Shown here in pieces: positions 25,101 to 32,480 of a stretch of 33,836 nt of DNA. The position numbers and the translations under genes were made by a program. Below the pieces are notes generated by a model that did no database searches, was not told the DNA's origin, and worked only from the letters and a program-made list of their open reading frames with translations. The stretch comes from Pirellulales bacterium (GTDB lineage Bacteria > Planctomycetota > Planctomycetia > Pirellulales > JANQPP01). Where the stretch lies: contig JANQPP010000097.1 of the NCBI GenBank assembly GCA_028289405.1, positions 1 to 33,836 on the forward strand. The letters are read 5' to 3'. Every line of letters starts with the position of its first letter. Within the stretch, counting starts at the first letter, position 1.

Positions 25101-26108
25101 ATGCATATTTGGCATCTTGAAGCCGCCGGAACGGCGCATCCCGACAGAATCCGCCGGCTGTTCACTTTTGCCCGGGAACTCTCGAACGGCCAGGATGACG
25201 CTTACCTTTGCGGTTTGACGGAGCTGTCCCATGGCACATCGGCCTACATGAAAGGCGACTGGTGTGCTGCCCGCCGGCGCTGCCAGCAGGCGGAAAAAAT
25301 CTTCCGCGAACGCTGCCGGGGAGCCGTCTGGGAATTGAATAGCGCCGGGGTGTTCCTCGTGTATGCCACGTTGAACATGGGCCGGCTCCGCGAGTTGCAG
25401 CAAGAGAGTCGAGAGAGAATCCAAGCCGCGGAAACGCGAAACGATCTCTATTCCGTGACGATGCTGCGGAGCGGTTCACTGCCGTATTCGCTCTTGGCGG
25501 ACGACCAGCCCCAAGAGTCCATGGTCATGAGCGCGTCCGCCGTCAGCCAATGGTCGAGCCAGGAATACCAAATTCCTCATTTCTTTCAATTATTATCCCG
25601 AGCCCAAGGCCAGCTCTACTTGGGAGATACCGCGGACGCGTTCGACACGGTGCAGAGCGATTGGGGACGATTGATTAAGTCATCGCTTCGCATGCATCAG
25701 GTGACACTGGCGTTCGCCAGGTACCTGCGAGCCCAAACCGCGCTATGGGCCGCCGCGTCGCGAACGCACGATCGCGAAAAGTTGATCCGGATTGCTTCAC
25801 GAGAAGCCCGCCAGGTGGGGAAAGTCAACCAAGAATGGGCACACGGCATGGCGGACATGATCCACGCGCGGATCTCGGTCATGCGAAATGATCTTGAAGA
25901 CGCGAAATCACGCTACCGACGAGCCGCCTCGATCTTCCAATCGACGCACATGGAACTGCGTCGACTGGTCGCCCAACGTTGCCTTGGGGCCATCACCGGA
26001 GGCGAGCAGGGAGGCCAACTGAAAGCCACCGCGGACCAAATGCTGAAGGACCTCGGCGTCAAACGTCCGGAGCGATTTGCCCGCGTTATCGCGACTGGCG
26101 ACGCCTAA
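22110..26108 (+). CDS. Giant Ser/Thr protein kinase with AAA-type ATPase and helical-repeat domains
   Basis: This protein of about 1332 aa joins an Hanks-type kinase, an ATPase and a long TPR-like region. In the kinase (about 105-385) the Gly loop is GRGGQSIVFEAV, the ATP-binding Lys is K133 (VALK), the catalytic loop is HRDIKPSN with D229, and the Mg site is D247 in DLG instead of DFG. GTLDYIAPEL is the activation segment. The ATPase has a Walker A G421-ASGTGK-ST and Walker B D548-D549 (LVLFIDDLQW), as in STAND/PknK-like proteins. Residues from about 760 to 1300 are TPR-like repeats. Such proteins sense a ligand through the repeats and phosphorylate regulators. The ATG at 22110 has only a weak ribosome binding site; an ATG at 22056 is also in frame. 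No membrane segment is seen, so it is likely cytoplasmic. Its targets are unknown. Confidence 0.92.
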   Translation: MSTNTNSLSGSRGQRGELIHRLIHGYLDQAGTEHAAAREAFLRRHADLLPELRWELDRQQLLRAERRKTAIRVTRPESTTLRSEEVSSGISPWFVSFPPTRRFQYVRTLGRGGQSIVFEAVDRERGNHRVALKTSLSAAPESLGGFKREFSSLVELRHPNLVTLYDVFSEKGCWFYTMELVEGANIRDYVRSLRSLQGLRANPDRLRNAFWQLAEALQFIHGQGRLHRDIKPSNVMVRTDGRLVLLDLGLVAKIHPPRFSGTYVDSVVPAGVVGTLDYIAPELFLNAPATEASDLYSFGVALFECITGGMPIPRGEETYLEYQRRKVTWDPPSLESIRGQVPAPLARLCVGLLQREPGARPGVSEILDTLARLGGRSVPQSNSAKPSRFAYVGRETQLAGLEQAFVQASARREAVCLHLHGASGTGKSTLVSRFLYQLWENHPEAVILAGRCFEQATVPFEAVDSLVDALARHLKRLDRVELAALIPRHVDALALMFPVLNSIPAVREAPQRAGQIPDKQELRRRAFSALREILCKIGDRAPLVLFIDDLQWGDVDSARLLVDLFQPPDLPVLTLILSYRTEDREGSPCLQHLEAARREPWFSHCCREIPLPPLSFEDAQELALEHLGRERPNAEPHAARIAHESEGNAFFIGELARFLERRWPATSTADQDITIEGVLLSRVREMSREHQRLLEVIAVAGKPLRQRDAFSAAGLEHDLGLARDVLDELIVRNLAKSHGRGPQDTVETYHDRVRKTVVSSLPPDHIKSSYARLANALETSGKPDSETFAAYCLGAGQSRRAGRLYAAAADHAVESLAFDRAVKLYRQAIKYAGFQPEERRVHQIKLGDALTNAGRSAEAADVYSVVARDAPDPERLDLESRAAIQRLYSGNLDDGLRQIRAALESVGLPYPRSRWWTLLRLLARRMQLRLSCLRADKLLQTHVSKTSPRVTAQLDLSWSAAVGLTVVDSLIGAYYQTENACLALRHRDPARAARAVLMHIWHLEAAGTAHPDRIRRLFTFARELSNGQDDAYLCGLTELSHGTSAYMKGDWCAARRRCQQAEKIFRERCRGAVWELNSAGVFLVYATLNMGRLRELQQESRERIQAAETRNDLYSVTMLRSGSLPYSLLADDQPQESMVMSASAVSQWSSQEYQIPHFFQLLSRAQGQLYLGDTADAFDTVQSDWGRLIKSSLRMHQVTLAFARYLRAQTALWAAASRTHDREKLIRIASREARQVGKVNQEWAHGMADMIHARISVMRNDLEDAKSRYRRAASIFQSTHMELRRLVAQRCLGAITGGEQGGQLKATADQMLKDLGVKRPERFARVIATGDA

Positions 26109-26758
26109 TTCGCCTCGGCCAACGGTGATTCGCACATGTCGAATCGGCGGCGACGCCACACGGTGGTTGCATCGACAAATTGGATGCCGGGTCCCCGCTT
26201 CCGCCTCGGCGAGCACCGATGGATCCATCGCATCGAATGGGCGTTTGGGCAGATGTCAAAAATAATGACTTGACCTCGAGCGTGTGTCAGCTAACAATGT
26301 TGAACGAAGGTCCGGCGTGCTTCGTCTGAACAGACTTCGGAGGGACACGCCCGAGCTTTGACGCGTTGATCGAACGGTACGTTAACCTTTCCCTCAATTT
26401 TTCGTGCCAAAATTTTGAAAATGATCAGAAGTTTGAGAGGAACTCATCGAGCATTTGGTTGTTTTCAATAGAGGCGTTCGATAACGCGTCCCCCACCTTT
26501 CCACGCTAGTTTACGGAACAGAACGGAACATCTTTCCCTTACCGGAAAGACTAGAGGAGCTTTCTCAAGGTCGGTTCGCGCCTTACGGCGTGAGTCCGAA
26601 CCAGGGAATTTCCTATTATAACCGAGGCAAAATCATTTATTCACCACGGAGATCCGTCGTGACCGAATTCTTTTATTCTGGATGCCAAGATGGCCCGGAG
26701 TAAAGACGAACAGAATAAAACGGTAGAGAAGAACCAGGCCCAGAAGGAAGAGAACAAC
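26109..26758 (+). promoter_or_regulatory. Long AT-rich structured leader or intergenic region
   Basis: This 650-bp stretch has lower GC than its neighbours and several inverted repeats. A 7-bp stem (26531-26550) has a GAAAG arm that can also pair with CTTTC at 26560-26564, giving two exclusive folds. A second stem GGTTCG-CGCC/GGCG-CGAACC lies at 26573-26602. At 26304-26351 there are further stems (ACGAAG/CTTCGT, GTCTG/CAGAC, GGCGTG/CACGCC). A -10-like TATTAT is at 26614-26619 without a good -35. No protein gene is apparent. It is probably regulatory for the following gene. Confidence 0.45.
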
Positions 26759-27877
26759 ATGTACAAACTAACTCGAGCCAGTTCCGTTGAAGAATATAAA
26801 TTGGTCGGCAGTTTTGAGCATCTGCGTAAAACCCTGCTGCAGGACCGTTACGTCGACCGCTGGGAGAAACCGCTGGCCTACTGGGCCCTGCCTAACGATC
26901 GCCGCTTGCCGCTGGCATTTCTGGGCCGCACGGTCAAGGATCTCGTGACCACGCCGTTCGAGGAATTGAAGGCGACGCCGGGGATTGGCCAAAAGAAGAT
27001 CCACTCGTTCGTCAATCTGCTGTCCCGCGCCACGAAGGACCATCCACCGGCGGTACCATTCGAGCAGGTGGCCTCCGAAGAGCATGCCCCCTCCGTGACC
27101 TCGGAGAAGCCTCCGGTCAGTGGAAAGCAAAATGGGAAGGGGAAAAAGCCGGAACCGTCCGTCGGGACCCAGTTCAATGCGGACCTCGTGTCCGAGTTGT
27201 TGTGGAATGAATGGACTCAAACAGTCCGGGATCATGGCGTTCAAAACGAAAAATTGGGCCGCGTGATCCCCTCTCTGAAAAATCTGCCGACGGTAATTTG
27301 GCACCGCCCCTTGTCGGCGTACATGGAACATTCCCTGCAGGAAATTCGGAGGATGCGAACCCACGGCCAAAAGCGGGTGACCGCCATTCTCGAGGTATTC
27401 TTCACGATTCATGAAAGTCTTAAGCATGTTCCTCCGCAATCGCATTTGGCGGTACGTTTCGTACCGAAATTCGTGCGCCGGATGGAGCCTTGGCTGTATC
27501 GTATCGCCGAAGAAGAGAATTTGCCTGCCGCGGAGGAGATTCACGAAAACCTGGTCGAGCCGCTGGTGGCCCAAATCCGCTTGGATGCGGGAGACAACGT
27601 CGGCGATTTGATCGAGGAACGGCTCAAGATCCAAGGCACGCCGGTCAGCGTGCGGGTTCAGGCCCAGCGGTTGGGAGTTACCCGGGCCCGCGTTTATCAA
27701 CTTCTCGATGAATGTGCCAAGGTATTGGATGTACGCTGGCCGGAAGGGCGAAATCTGCTCGCCACTCTACAGCAAAGATATGATCTGGACGAAGGAGTCG
27801 GTCGAGCCGCGAACTTGCTTCATGCCGTGAATCACTTCTTCTACCCGAGTAAAGAAGAGGAAGCGGTCACCGTCTGA
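26759..27877 (+). CDS. Helix-hairpin-helix protein with a C-terminal HTH, conserved-looking in planctomycetes
   Basis: This 372-aa protein has three recognisable parts. Residues about 55-95 (LGRTVKDLVTTPFEELKATP then GIGQKKIHSFVNLL) are a helix-hairpin-helix unit like that in the C-terminal domain of RNA polymerase alpha. A second, similar unit follows the linker near 185-225 (AYMEHSLQEIRRMRTHGQKR). The C-terminal part (about 295-345, SVRVQAQRLGVTRARVYQLL) resembles the HTH of sigma region 4. It probably binds DNA and may be a transcription factor, but no target is evident. The ATG at 26759 has AAGGAAGAG upstream and begins MYKLTRASS; an ATG at 26690 is an alternative that would add 23 charged residues. 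A clear terminator follows at 27929. Confidence 0.85.
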   Translation: MYKLTRASSVEEYKLVGSFEHLRKTLLQDRYVDRWEKPLAYWALPNDRRLPLAFLGRTVKDLVTTPFEELKATPGIGQKKIHSFVNLLSRATKDHPPAVPFEQVASEEHAPSVTSEKPPVSGKQNGKGKKPEPSVGTQFNADLVSELLWNEWTQTVRDHGVQNEKLGRVIPSLKNLPTVIWHRPLSAYMEHSLQEIRRMRTHGQKRVTAILEVFFTIHESLKHVPPQSHLAVRFVPKFVRRMEPWLYRIAEEENLPAAEEIHENLVEPLVAQIRLDAGDNVGDLIEERLKIQGTPVSVRVQAQRLGVTRARVYQLLDECAKVLDVRWPEGRNLLATLQQRYDLDEGVGRAANLLHAVNHFFYPSKEEEAVTV

Positions 27878-27928
27878 CATCTGCTGGACCTCCGTCTCCA
27901 GGGAATACGACGGTTGCAGCAAACATGA

Positions 27929-27970
27929 GGGCTTTCAGGCGTGGTTGATGCACGCCTGGAAGCCCTGTTT
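27929..27970 (+). terminator. Rho-independent terminator of the helix-hairpin-helix gene
   Basis: Two 15-base arms (27929-27943 and 27951-27965) pair completely apart from one G-T wobble, with a 7-base loop, followed by TGTTT. It lies 50 bp after the stop codon at 27877. This is the best terminator in the window. Confidence 0.75.
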
Positions 27971-28023
27971 CATGACCTAGATTTGGGAGGTACTTCCGCA
28001 ACGCCGTATGGAGCCTCCCTCTC

Positions 28024-29055
28024 ATGCCCGACGCCACCGCGTCTCCTTGGCTGATATCGCTCCCCATTCCGTTATTTCTCGCGCTGGGTGTCCTGCAGTT
28101 CGCGCTAGGCATCGCCGTCGCGGTTCGATTTCGTCGCGGCAAATCCCAGATCGTCGCTTCGCCCTCGGAATGGTTCACGTGTGAACGCGAATCCCAGATC
28201 CAGGAGCTCGTTTCGCGACTGCAAACACTTGCTCAAGACATGGCCGGGGATCTTGGCAGCTATCAAGCCGAAGTTTCGGAAATCGCTACCAACCTGGAAA
28301 ACTGCTCACGCGACGCGGATACCGGCAGCCAGATCGTGCTGGACTTCGTGACCCAGATCCTCTCAGCCAACGTCAAGCTGCAAAAACGCTTGGAGTCCAT
28401 GGAGGAGCAAATCGCCGACCAGGGTCTCGCGATTGCCCAACATATGGAGGATGCCCTGACCGACGCGCTGACCGGCCTGCCCAACCGGCGCGCCTTTGAC
28501 ACGGCGCTCAACCAACGGCTCTCCGAATGGAATCGGCGGGGAACTCATATCTCCCTGGCCTTGGTGGACGTGGACCATTTCAAAAAGTGCAATGACCGCT
28601 ACGGCCACATGGCCGGAGACGCCGTGCTCAAACAATTCGCCGCGCTGCTCTCGGAGACGGTTCGGGGAATGGATCTGGTCGCCCGCATCGGCGGCGAGGA
28701 ATTCGCCATCCTACTGCCATCCACGGATATTGAGGAAGCGCGTTGCGCGGCCGAGCGCGTGCGGACCGCCGTGGCGAAGGCAAAATTCCACCACGAGTCG
28801 ACCACTCTACGCATGACGCTCAGTGCCGGCGTGGCCACGGCGCGGCTGGAAGAGCGTGCCCATTTACTGTTGGGCCGGGCAGACCAAGCCTTGTACGCGG
28901 CCAAGGAGGCCGGACGCGACCGCAGCTATTGGCACGACGGACGTCAAGCCTTGCCGGTGTTCGGAGAAATCTCCGCGCCGGCGGATCCCGACTCGGAATT
29001 CGCGACCATCCGCGACGACCTGCGGCGCCGCGTGGCCGAAGTAGCCGACGGCTGA
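28024..29055 (+). CDS. Membrane-anchored GGDEF diguanylate cyclase with intact I-site
   Basis: This 343-aa protein has a membrane span near residues 10-35 (LISLPIPLFLALGVLQFALG), a helical coiled-coil signalling region (about 50-145), and a GGDEF domain (about 150-305). The active site reads GGEEF at 223-227, a common functional variant. An RxxD inhibitory site (RGMD, Arg214-Asp217) stands five residues before it, the classical feedback I-site. DALTGLPNRRAF, DVDHFKKCNDRYGHMAGD and DQALYAAKEAGRD are also present. It likely makes c-di-GMP from two GTP, controlled by its own product. No EAL domain is seen. GGAG lies 10 bases before the ATG at 28024. It follows a strong terminator, so it has its own transcript. 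Confidence 0.95.
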   Translation: MPDATASPWLISLPIPLFLALGVLQFALGIAVAVRFRRGKSQIVASPSEWFTCERESQIQELVSRLQTLAQDMAGDLGSYQAEVSEIATNLENCSRDADTGSQIVLDFVTQILSANVKLQKRLESMEEQIADQGLAIAQHMEDALTDALTGLPNRRAFDTALNQRLSEWNRRGTHISLALVDVDHFKKCNDRYGHMAGDAVLKQFAALLSETVRGMDLVARIGGEEFAILLPSTDIEEARCAAERVRTAVAKAKFHHESTTLRMTLSAGVATARLEERAHLLLGRADQALYAAKEAGRDRSYWHDGRQALPVFGEISAPADPDSEFATIRDDLRRRVAEVADG

Positions 29056-29435
29056 AAAGATGCTTGCCGTGCCCGCGCGAACCCCATCTCAGATCGCGGT
29101 GACCCACCTAGCAGGTTGCTGAAAACACCTTCGTGGCGTTTTCAACCCCGCCCCAGTGTTGGCTAACATTGGCGCGGCGAAGCTGCTCACAAAGTAACGA
29201 ATTACATCGCCATTTTGAGCATCACCTCCATTTGATGCCGCGGGCCGCGGAGAAATTCAGCAGCCTGCTAAAGCGCGCCGCTTGAGGGGCGTAGTGTTCG
29301 AAGTGGCGTGAACATCGTAAGTCCAATCAGAGAATATGCCGCTACACTTCTCCGAAACCCGCTATAAGATAAGCTTTTCGAACACGTGCCGGTGGATCCG
29401 GCGGTCACGTTCTTTCGCGAAAGGAGCCTTCGTAT
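29056..29435. other. Intergenic region holding the MITE-like element
   Basis: This 380-bp gap contains a 162-bp inverted-repeat element (29109-29270) and, to its right, a -10-like TATAAG at 29363-29368 without a good -35. The ribosome binding site AAAGGAG of the next gene is at the right end. No protein gene is apparent. Confidence 0.6.
29109..29270. mobile_element. MITE-like element with terminal inverted repeats
   Basis: The left end TAGCAGGTTGCTGAA (29109-29123) and the right end (29256-29270, TTCAGCAGCCTGCTA) are inverted copies that match at 14 of 15 bases. The outer TA on each side could be a target-site duplication, as for IS630/mariner-type elements. The element is too short to code a transposase and has an internal GAAAAC/GTTTTC hairpin near the left end. 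It resembles a miniature inverted-repeat element mobilised in trans. The family is not identified. Confidence 0.6.
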
Positions 29436-30632
29436 TTGCGCAACGCGCTAACCATCGTCTGTGACGGCCTGCGTGCCGGGCATCTGGGCTGTTATGGAAC
29501 CAGTTGGTGCATGACGCCGGTGTTCGACCAGCTCGCCGCCCAATCGTGCGTGTTCGATCAAGCCTTTGCCTTGGCGGATGGAATCGAAGCGGGCACGGCA
29601 CTTTGGTATCCCAACTTTCACGGCGCTCGAGTGGAAACCGTTTCTTTGCCACGTCGGCTGGAATCACAAGGAACCCGTGCGAGCCTCTTGGCCGATAACT
29701 CCCAGTTGGCCTCGAACGCATGCCAGGCGGGTTTCCAGCACGTCGATACCGCGGAGGGCGCGGGCCAAACCGTGGATCGTGCCAGCGATGCCGAGGCCGA
29801 TCTCGCCTCCGGTTGGACCGCTTGGTGGCAGGAAACGGCGCGCTTGCCAGGACCTTTTGCGGCTTGGATACATTGTTCATCACTCTTCGCGGCGAATGAT
29901 TCGGAGACCGCCATCGAGTTGGACGGTGTGAATGAAGACGATCTGTTCGATCCGGTACTTCTCCCCGCGCCGCCCGACATTTCGTCCGCAGCCACGCCCT
30001 TGCCGAGTGAGCAGGTGCGCGTGCTGCAAGAAAACTATGCGGAAGGGGTGGAATTCTTGGACCGAGCGCTCGGGTATTTTCTGGAAACATTTCTGGACCA
30101 CCCGGTGGCCGAAAGCACGCTGCTCGTCGTCGTCGGGGCGCGGGGCCGAGCCTTGGGGGAGCGGGGAATCGTCGATCCGGACATCCCGCTGCTGCACGAG
30201 GAAACGTTGCATGTGCCGCTGCTATTGCGACACCCGGACGGCGCGGGCAGGCTTACACGTCACGGCGGGCTGGTATCCCCGTCCGACCTTTACGCCGCAC
30301 TGGTCGAATGGTTCGACGTACCGCCTCTCCCGGGACAGCCGCCGGAACCTTCGTTGTTGCCGTGGATTTCCGAGAAACCCGCGCCATTGAGGGAGCATCT
30401 CCGTCTTGGCTCACTCACTGGCCAAGGACCCCGCGGCATTCGCACCGCCCAGTGGTATCTCCGACAATCAAGTTCCTTGGAAAGTTCCTCACCCGAACCA
30501 CGCCCGACTCCCCGCCATCAGCTCTACGCCAAACCGGACGACCGCTGGGAGATCAATGACGTCTCGGATCGCTGCCCAGAGGTCGTGGAAGAGCTTCAAG
30601 CCTTGCTTGCGGGCGGCTCCGCCCCGACGTAA
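29436..30632 (+). CDS. Sulfatase/alkaline-phosphatase-fold protein lacking catalytic residues
   Basis: This 398-aa protein matches the sulfatase fold from end to end: VCDGLRAGHLGCYG at residues 8-21, TPVFDQLAAQSCVFDQAFA next, the segment TLLVVVGARGRALGERG near 227-243, HEETLHVPLLLRHPDG near 252, and a closing region PDDRWEINDVSDRCPEVVEE. Active enzymes have a formylglycine motif CxPxR after the AFA segment; here it is ADGIEAGTALWYP, with none. The metal-binding DHG is also changed to A235-R236-G237, so hydrolysis is unlikely. No signal peptide is visible. The start is TTG with AAAGGAG 9 bases upstream, a very good match. It is most simply a pseudo-sulfatase with a binding or regulatory job. 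It is the only gene between the MITE-like element and the lipoprotein promoter. Confidence 0.85.
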   Translation: MRNALTIVCDGLRAGHLGCYGTSWCMTPVFDQLAAQSCVFDQAFALADGIEAGTALWYPNFHGARVETVSLPRRLESQGTRASLLADNSQLASNACQAGFQHVDTAEGAGQTVDRASDAEADLASGWTAWWQETARLPGPFAAWIHCSSLFAANDSETAIELDGVNEDDLFDPVLLPAPPDISSAATPLPSEQVRVLQENYAEGVEFLDRALGYFLETFLDHPVAESTLLVVVGARGRALGERGIVDPDIPLLHEETLHVPLLLRHPDGAGRLTRHGGLVSPSDLYAALVEWFDVPPLPGQPPEPSLLPWISEKPAPLREHLRLGSLTGQGPRGIRTAQWYLRQSSSLESSSPEPRPTPRHQLYAKPDDRWEINDVSDRCPEVVEELQALLAGGSAPT

Positions 30633-30689
30633 GTCTTCCCCCACGTTCGCTGCATGATCGCCTTCGTCTTGAACTTTTGAGCCAAACCA

Positions 30690-30718
30690 TCGACGACCAT
30701 GCCATTCCGTAGTATAAG
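30690..30718 (+). promoter_or_regulatory. Sigma70-like promoter for the lipoprotein and DUF1559 genes
   Basis: TCGACG (30690-30695, 4 of 6 matches) and TATAAG (30713-30718, 5 of 6 matches) are separated by exactly 17 bases. Transcription would start near 30725, about 40 bases before the GTG start of the lipoprotein gene. Confidence 0.5.
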
Positions 30719-30764
30719 TAGTTTTGTTTAGAAAAGTGTGCGGATATCTGCAGGAGATCGTTAG

Positions 30765-31211
30765 GTGAAACTCTCTCGTCGGAGCGAGCGTACGTTTTAC
30801 GGTTTGGTGGCGCTTTCGGCGTTGTGCCTTTCGGCCTGCGGGTCGGGGAGCGACGTGCCGACCGGTGATGGAGCGGAACACCTGCGGCGGCTGGCAATCG
30901 AATTCAGCACGTATCGCGGAACGCATCGAGGGCAGACGCCCAAAGACGAAGCGGCCTTCCGAAAATACCTGGAAAATTCATCTTCCCAAGAGAGAGATAT
31001 CGACGACATGCTGACCTCACCCCGGGACGGCCAGCCGTACATGATTCGCTATGGCATCAACGTACCCATTCCCAGCCCGGAAGTGGAGCAGCCCGTTATC
31101 ATTTACGAACAGACCGGCGCCGACGGCACGCGCTATGTGGCCTTCGGCACCGGCGGCGTGAATGAAGTGACCGAGGAAGAATTTCAACAACTCCTGCCCG
31201 ATGCCGGGTGA
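30765..31211 (+). CDS. Lipoprotein of unknown function upstream of the DUF1559 gene
   Basis: This 148-aa protein begins with a lipoprotein signal: positively charged MKLSRRSER, a hydrophobic core ([11 protein letters not shown]) and the lipobox LSAC, so Cys25 is likely lipidated and membrane-held. The mature part has a helix (about 37-70) and a segment [16 protein letters not shown] followed by [20 protein letters not shown]. The DG-containing piece recalls the C-terminal pattern of type II pseudopilins, but homology is not certain. The GTG start at 30765 has AGGAG about 9 bases upstream. It lies 109 bp before the DUF1559 gene on the same strand, and a shared transcript from the promoter at 30690 is likely. 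I do not recognise a named family. Confidence 0.85.
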   Translation: MKLSRRSERTFYGLVALSALCLSACGSGSDVPTGDGAEHLRRLAIEFSTYRGTHRGQTPKDEAAFRKYLENSSSQERDIDDMLTSPRDGQPYMIRYGINVPIPSPEVEQPVIIYEQTGADGTRYVAFGTGGVNEVTEEEFQQLLPDAG

Positions 31212-31320
31212 TTCGGCAAATCCGGCACGTGATGGCCATGCTTCCTCCACTTTGAACAAACACCTCCCGCTACGTGACGTTACCCGCCCGGAATTCATTT
31301 CATTCATCGGAGCAGTTCTC

Positions 31321-32289
31321 ATGCAATCCCAATTTGCCGCCTCAAGGCCGCGACGGCGAGGCTTTACCTTGGTGGAACTTTTGGTCGTGATCGCCATCAT
31401 CGGCATCCTGGTCGCCCTATTGCTTCCAGCGGTGCAGGCCGCGCGGGAATCGGCCCGGCGGATGCAATGCGTGAACCATCTCAAGCAGATGTCGCTGGCC
31501 TGCCACAACCATCACGACAAATACAAAACGTTTCCCAGCGGCGGTCTTGGCCCTTGGCCCGAGATTGAAATCGTCAACGGGCAGATTGCCGGCCCCAAGG
31601 AACAAACCATTAGCTGGCCCTTTCAAATCCTCCCCTTCCTGGAGCAGGACGGCATCTACAGCATCCCGCAAGGGCGGCCTCAAAACATGGTCAACGCGGA
31701 GATCGACGAACAGATAGGTTCGATCATCGTCTCGTTTTACTTCTGTCCTTCTCGGCGATCACCCCAGAAGCAAGAATTACGATACCTTATGGACTACGCC
31801 AGCGCCACGCCGGGAACCCGAATTAACGCTAGCGCCAGCGCGGACTATTGGGCTGGCCGGGACCCCTTCGAGCGTAACGAAGATCGCACCATCAGCTACC
31901 CCTACAACGGTCTGATCACCCGCACAAGATTCTCGCTCCCCGCGAGGATCGAGGATGCCATTGACGGCGCGTCCCAGACGCTGTTGTTGGGTGAGAAATG
32001 GTTGGATCCTGCCAAGTATGAAACAGGCGCTTGGCACGATGATCGAGGCTGGACCGATGGCTGGGATCCCGATGTTACCCGTTTCACAGCTTTTCAGCCG
32101 CAGGCAGACCTTATAGGTGGCGATGAGAATGGCCCTCTGCCCTTCTCCTTTGGGGGAGCCCACAACGGCGGTTTCAATGCGGCGTTTGGGGATGGCTCCG
32201 TGAAATTCCTCAACTTCCAGGTCGACCTGGAGATGTTCAACCGCATTGGCGGGCGGGAAGACCAGTTGCCGGTCGACTTGCAACTTTGA
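31321..32289 (+). CDS. DUF1559 protein with type II secretion prepilin-like N-terminus
   Basis: This 322-aa protein belongs to the DUF1559 family that is greatly expanded in planctomycetes. The N-terminus is a type IV pilin/pseudopilin signal, [18 protein letters not shown], with cleavage expected after Gly14 by the prepilin peptidase and Glu19 (mature position 5) conserved. The hydrophobic helix (about 15-40) runs into [14 protein letters not shown]. The globular part contains [15 protein letters not shown] and the C-terminal motif [17 protein letters not shown] (His-x9-Asp-Gly) of the family. It is probably exported or assembled at the cell surface; its cargo or structure is unknown. The ATG at 31321 is chosen because GGAG lies about 10 bases upstream and the prepilin signal starts there. 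The frame is open upstream without further start signals. Confidence 0.94.
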   Translation: MQSQFAASRPRRRGFTLVELLVVIAIIGILVALLLPAVQAARESARRMQCVNHLKQMSLACHNHHDKYKTFPSGGLGPWPEIEIVNGQIAGPKEQTISWPFQILPFLEQDGIYSIPQGRPQNMVNAEIDEQIGSIIVSFYFCPSRRSPQKQELRYLMDYASATPGTRINASASADYWAGRDPFERNEDRTISYPYNGLITRTRFSLPARIEDAIDGASQTLLLGEKWLDPAKYETGAWHDDRGWTDGWDPDVTRFTAFQPQADLIGGDENGPLPFSFGGAHNGGFNAAFGDGSVKFLNFQVDLEMFNRIGGREDQLPVDLQL

Positions 32290-32427
32290 GGCCTATCACC
32301 GAAAAATTTCCGGGGATCTCCTCAAGTTGCTGAAACGTTTGGCCGATGCTGTGGGACAGGCCGCATTACAGAATGTAGCGGTCAGGTAAGCCGTATTGCC
32401 TCATGGCAAGAAAAACGGTAATTACAG

Positions 32428-32459
32428 CTCACAGCGCGACAGGGTCGTCGCGCTGTGAG
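32428..32459 (+). promoter_or_regulatory. Perfect 13-bp hairpin next to the ribosome binding site of the 32481 gene
   Basis: CTCACAGCGCGAC (32428-32440) and GTCGCGCTGTGAG (32447-32459) form a perfect 13-bp stem with a 6-base loop. It ends 6 bases before the very strong AAGGAGGT (32466-32473). It could be a DNA operator, an mRNA stabiliser or a translation control element. No T-run follows, so it is not an intrinsic terminator. Confidence 0.6.
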
Positions 32460-32480
32460 AGTGACAAGGAGGTCCAAGCC

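Noticed and set aside
26573..26602. tRNA-like GGTTCG arm in the leader
   Set aside because: No acceptor stem, anticodon loop or CCA end fits; the arm belongs to a simple hairpin.
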